Source: Chloroflexota bacterium
GTDB taxonomy: Bacteria; Chloroflexota; Anaerolineae; Anaerolineales; Anaerolineaceae
Assembly: GCA_023434145.1 (NCBI GenBank)
Contig: JAEYTI010000232.1
Span: forward strand, 1-16,521
Length of the DNA stretch: 16,521 bases
Direction: 5' to 3'
The notes below the pieces were generated by a model that was not told the origin of the DNA, ran no database searches, and saw nothing but the letters and a program-made list of their open reading frames with translations. Each line of letters opens with the position of its first letter. Position 1 is the stretch's first letter. Positions 13,987-16,521 of the stretch are shown one piece after another. A program made the translations under genes and the position numbers.

Positions 13987-15085
13987 TCATTGTGCTGATG
14001 GTTTTGCCATCCAGGGTGCGATACTGCTTCATCAGCGTAACAGTGAGGCAGGAATGCGCGGGCAGTATGCAGACCAGATCGCCCACGCGCAGGCGGTCGA
14101 GGTCGGTGGGAGGCAGCTTGAGGACGCCATGCTCCTGCGAGAGTGCCGAAACTGCTGCGCCGGACAGCGGAGCTGTCCAGCCATCTTCGCCTGGCAGGCA
14201 GACGTACCCGTACGAGCGGCGGTCACCCTCCATCCAGTAATCTTTGGAGAGATGTACCGCGCCGCCGTAGATCACTGCCTCGCCGCGCTCGGGGTGGCGG
14301 GCGACTACCGGGCAGGTCAGTGCAACCGCCACATCCTGCCACTGGCACGAGCCGATCTGAAGCTGCTGCGCGTCGTAGAAGACAAAGTTACCGGGGCGCA
14401 GCTCATCCACCGCGCCGAGATCGGCGCACAGGCTGGAGCCGGGGGTATCACCAACGCTTACTTCCAGCGCGCCAGCCGCTGCAAGCGCAAGGCGCAGGCT
14501 GTCGATGCGATGTACGCTGGCCCGGTAGCGCCGGCAAACATCCTCTGCACCAATACCGCCGTACGTTTGCCCGGCGTGGGTGAGCAGCCCGCGCAGGCGT
14601 AGATTGGGGGTTTGCTGCACCGCGCGCGCAACGTCAAACGCCGCCTGGGGTTTATCCCACGCCAATCCGGTACGGTGCGCGCCCGAGTCGACCTTCAACC
14701 ACACGTCCGCGTTTGCATCTCCCAACGCATCGGAGAGATGCGCGGCTGTTTCTATCGATTCGATCAGCAGCCCCAGGTGGATCTGCCCAGCAAGCTGCGA
14801 AAGTGTCTGCGCCTGGCGGACGTTGGCGGGAAAGGCGATGGTGATATCGTCCCAGCCGTGATTGGCGAAGTACACGGCCATATCGACCGAGGAAACGGTG
14901 ATAGCGGTGACGCCTTCCGCGCGGAACCAATCGCCGATCTCGGCAGACTGGTGCGTTTTGAAATGCGGGCGAAAGCGAATTCCTGCATCGCGAACCTTCT
15001 CGACCATGCGGCGGATGTTTCGCCGCGCGGCGGCTTCATTCAGCAGCAGGGTGGGTTTTTCGATTGTGTCAAAAATTGCATGCAT
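13979..15085 (-). CDS. D-serine dehydratase/D-threonine aldolase-like PLP enzyme (DSD1 family)
   Basis: The 368-residue protein has the fold-type III, alanine-racemase-like layout of eukaryotic-type D-serine dehydratase and D-threonine aldolase. K43 in RPHFKTHQ is the expected pyridoxal-phosphate lysine. A barrel segment follows (VDSGAHRTGL, LLTHAGQTYGG, VGDTPGSSL), then a C-terminal domain whose H344 and C346 in PAHSCLT match the zinc ligands of the family. It probably acts on a D-amino acid (deamination or aldol cleavage); which one is not readable. I chose ATG 15085 because the upstream extension to 15178 crosses a hairpin and lacks the family's usual residues; no strong ribosome binding site is present. 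TATAAT on the minus strand at 15098-15093 would make the transcript almost leaderless, but its -35 is poor. Confidence 0.9.
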   Translation of the reverse strand: MHAIFDTIEKPTLLLNEAAARRNIRRMVEKVRDAGIRFRPHFKTHQSAEIGDWFRAEGVTAITVSSVDMAVYFANHGWDDITIAFPANVRQAQTLSQLAGQIHLGLLIESIETAAHLSDALGDANADVWLKVDSGAHRTGLAWDKPQAAFDVARAVQQTPNLRLRGLLTHAGQTYGGIGAEDVCRRYRASVHRIDSLRLALAAAGALEVSVGDTPGSSLCADLGAVDELRPGNFVFYDAQQLQIGSCQWQDVAVALTCPVVARHPERGEAVIYGGAVHLSKDYWMEGDRRSYGYVCLPGEDGWTAPLSGAAVSALSQEHGVLKLPPTDLDRLRVGDLVCILPAHSCLTVTLMKQYRTLDGKTISTMNE

Positions 15086-15125
15086 GAGAGTAATTATAAT
15101 CTCGATGCGAGAAGCACTTGTTTTA

Positions 15126-15151
15126 TTTGAGCATAGAGGACGATGCTCAAA
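15126..15151. repeat. Short inverted repeat between divergent genes
   Basis: TTTGAGCAT (15126-15134) is perfectly complementary to ATGCTCAAA (15143-15151) around an 8-base loop. It lies in the 177-base divergent intergenic region, 41 bases upstream of the PLP-enzyme start and 21 bases upstream of the radical SAM -35 box. It could be an operator or simply structural. Confidence 0.4.
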
Positions 15152-15171
15152 ATACACTTTACTTTCCCTAC

Positions 15172-15201
15172 TTGACACGAATAGAACTCAAGTTCTATAA
15201 T
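15172..15201 (+). promoter_or_regulatory. Strong sigma-70-type promoter of the radical SAM gene
   Basis: TTGACA (15172-15177) and TATAAT (15196-15201) are both perfect consensus hexamers, 18 bp apart. Transcription should begin near 15208, giving a leader of about 55 bases before ATG 15263. This also rules out the in-frame ATG at 15200, which lies inside the -10 box. The promoter would be strong unless blocked, and the spacer carries a palindromic operator. Confidence 0.8.
15181..15198. promoter_or_regulatory. Palindromic LexA-like operator inside the promoter spacer
   Basis: ATAGAACTCAAGTTCTAT is a perfect 8-bp inverted repeat with a 2-base centre, placed between and overlapping the -35/-10 hexamers. 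Its GAAC-N4-GTTC core has the half-site spacing of the Gram-positive-type LexA box (CGAAC-N4-GTTCG). The downstream gene belongs to a family linked to DNA modification or repair. This is consistent with SOS repression but is inferred from the match alone. Confidence 0.6.
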
Positions 15202-15262
15202 GATGGTGCGGGCCGTACTGTTTTGGGTGGATACGGTTAGAAGGTACGGCGAGCGAGGAGCA

Positions 15263-16501
15263 ATGGAAGGGTTTACCCGGTTGGCAATGCTGGCGGAAGA
15301 TATGGAGCTGGAGGTGGATGACACCCCGGCTGCCGTTGTGCCTGCTGCCCCACCAACCGATCCGTTTACGCTGGCGGGCACCGACGAATGCCCGGCGACG
15401 CCTGCCGGTAAGCCGAAAGCCGACAAAGCGGCGTCAACCGCGCCAGCCGCGCACGGGCTGCCGATCCACATGGCGGCGCTGCCCGATGGCAGGCGCGTGC
15501 CACTGCTCAAATCGCTGCTAACCTCGGCTTGCGAGCGCAACTGCTACTACTGCCCCTTCCGCGCAGGTCGCGATATGCGACGGGTGAGCTTTAAGCCGGA
15601 CGAGATGGCCCAGATGGTGGAGGATCTGACCCAGAAAAAGGTGATTGAGGGGGCTTTTCTTAGCTCGGGTATTGCCGGGGGCGGCATCCGCACGCAGGAT
15701 AAGCTGATTGACACCGCCGAGATTCTGCGCAAAAAGAAAGGTTACAAAGGCTACCTGCACCTCAAATTAATGCCGGGCGCGGAGCAGGCGCAGATCGAGC
15801 GCGCCATGCAGCTCGCCAACCGCGTTTCGGTTAATCTGGAAGCACCGAACGCAAAGCGGCTGGAACTGCTAGCCCCGCAGAAGGACCTCTTAGATGAGCT
15901 GCTGCGCCCGCTGCGCATTGTCGAGCAGATTCGCCGCACACAGCCCGGGCACCAGGGCTGGAACGGTCGCTGGCCCTCCACCACCACGCAGTTTGTGGTG
16001 GGCGCGGTGGGCGAGAGCGACCTGGAGCTGCTGCAAACGGTGGCGTACCTGTACCAGAAGCTGCGCCTGGCGCGCAGCTACTTCTCAGGTTTCAACCCCG
16101 TCCGCGACACACCCTTCTCCGACCGCGAACGCGTAAACCCCTGGCGGCAGCACCGGCTTTACCAGGCTTCGTTCTTGCTGCGTGATTACGGCTTTGACCT
16201 GGAGGATATGCCCTTCCAGTTGGGTGAAAACCTGCCGCTGGAAGTAGACCCCAAGCAGGCCTGGGCGAGCAGGAATTTGAGCGAAGCGCCGGTAGAGATC
16301 AACCGCGCTGACCGCCACGAACTGCTGCGCATCCCCGGTATTGGCCTGCGCGGGGCGCAGGCCATCCTCAATGCGCGGGTAGGGGGAACGCTCCTGCGCT
16401 CGGTGGAAGACCTGAAGGCGCTAGGGGTATGGGCGAACCGGGCCTCGCCCTTCATCCTACTGGATGGGCGCAGGCCGCCAGTGCAGTTATCGTTGTTTTA
16501 A
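15263..16501 (+). CDS. Radical SAM protein of the putative DNA modification/repair family with C-terminal HhH
   Basis: The 412-residue protein has a radical SAM cluster motif C90-x3-C94-x2-C97 (CERNCYYC), followed by a barrel with SSGIAGGGIRTQDKLIDTAEIL and a C-terminal helix-hairpin-helix (about 365-400: NRADRHELLRIPGIGLRGAQ), a DNA-binding element. This is the layout of the 'putative DNA modification/repair radical SAM' family (TIGR03916-like), reported to occur beside a conserved protein often fused to a uracil-DNA glycosylase-like domain. Residues 20-65 are an Ala/Pro-rich linker. The start ATG 15263 follows GCGAGGAG; the in-frame ATG at 15200 is inside the promoter. The likely partner gene would lie beyond the window end. 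The reaction is unknown. Confidence 0.92.
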   Translation: MEGFTRLAMLAEDMELEVDDTPAAVVPAAPPTDPFTLAGTDECPATPAGKPKADKAASTAPAAHGLPIHMAALPDGRRVPLLKSLLTSACERNCYYCPFRAGRDMRRVSFKPDEMAQMVEDLTQKKVIEGAFLSSGIAGGGIRTQDKLIDTAEILRKKKGYKGYLHLKLMPGAEQAQIERAMQLANRVSVNLEAPNAKRLELLAPQKDLLDELLRPLRIVEQIRRTQPGHQGWNGRWPSTTTQFVVGAVGESDLELLQTVAYLYQKLRLARSYFSGFNPVRDTPFSDRERVNPWRQHRLYQASFLLRDYGFDLEDMPFQLGENLPLEVDPKQAWASRNLSEAPVEINRADRHELLRIPGIGLRGAQAILNARVGGTLLRSVEDLKALGVWANRASPFILLDGRRPPVQLSLF

Positions 16502-16521
16502 GGGGTTTTTGGATTGTTGGG

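Noticed and set aside
15200..15262. ATG at 15200 as start of the radical SAM gene
   Set aside because: It lies within the TATAAT box and before the predicted transcription start. ATG 15263 has GCGAGGAG upstream.

Overview
The window reads as chromosomal DNA of a member of the Chloroflexota, probably Anaerolineae or a close relative. The main pointers are the long 'YYY' membrane protein (DUF2298, a family of Chloroflexi and archaea), a large BTAD-type regulator with ATPase and TPR domains, a GC-rich coding sequence, and a membrane diheme cytochrome c beside phosphatase/kinase partner-switching genes. The assignment is an inference from gene content. No rRNA, tRNA, CRISPR array, transposase or phage gene was seen.

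Layout. Positions 1-1122 hold a terminator, several hairpins and one minus-strand gene for a small membrane protein with a general-stress-like N-terminal domain (141-755, TTG start). A 1004-residue BTAD/AAA/TPR regulator follows on the minus strand (1123-4137, GTG start). It is divergent from a membrane-anchored diheme cytochrome c gene (4367-5353). A 457-base gap rich in inverted repeats precedes a plus-strand run: a GAF/PP2C phosphatase fused to an anti-sigma-type histidine-kinase-like ATPase (5811-7460), two STAS anti-anti-sigma proteins (7457-7795, 7965-8321), an unrecognised 262-residue protein (8366-9154) and a PYROXD2-like FAD oxidoreductase (9151-10620). A six-segment membrane methyltransferase-like protein (10724-11407) comes next. 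Facing it on the minus strand is a two-gene unit, a D-serine dehydratase-like PLP enzyme (13979-15085) overlapping the DUF2298 membrane protein (11413-13986). Divergent from that unit is a DNA-repair-associated radical SAM protein (15263-16501).

How the parts may work together. The 5811-8321 genes form a complete phosphatase/kinase/STAS partner switch without a recognisable sigma factor in the window. A 17-of-19-base shared motif, made of two CGTAACG-type half sites 12 bp apart, sits 74 bp upstream of the cytochrome gene and 53 bp upstream of the phosphatase/kinase gene. It is a good candidate site for the BTAD regulator encoded alongside. The radical SAM gene has a near-consensus promoter whose spacer carries a perfect 18-bp palindrome of the GAAC-N4-GTTC type, which fits LexA control.

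The most unusual feature of the DNA is the intergenic sequence. Nearly every long gap contains a long, almost perfect inverted repeat (stems about 12-27 bp). Most of the stems are unrelated in sequence, but two (5595-5679 and 7798-7882) are copies of one 85-bp element with imperfect terminal inverted repeats and compensatory changes in the stem. One copy lies inside the partner-switch gene run.
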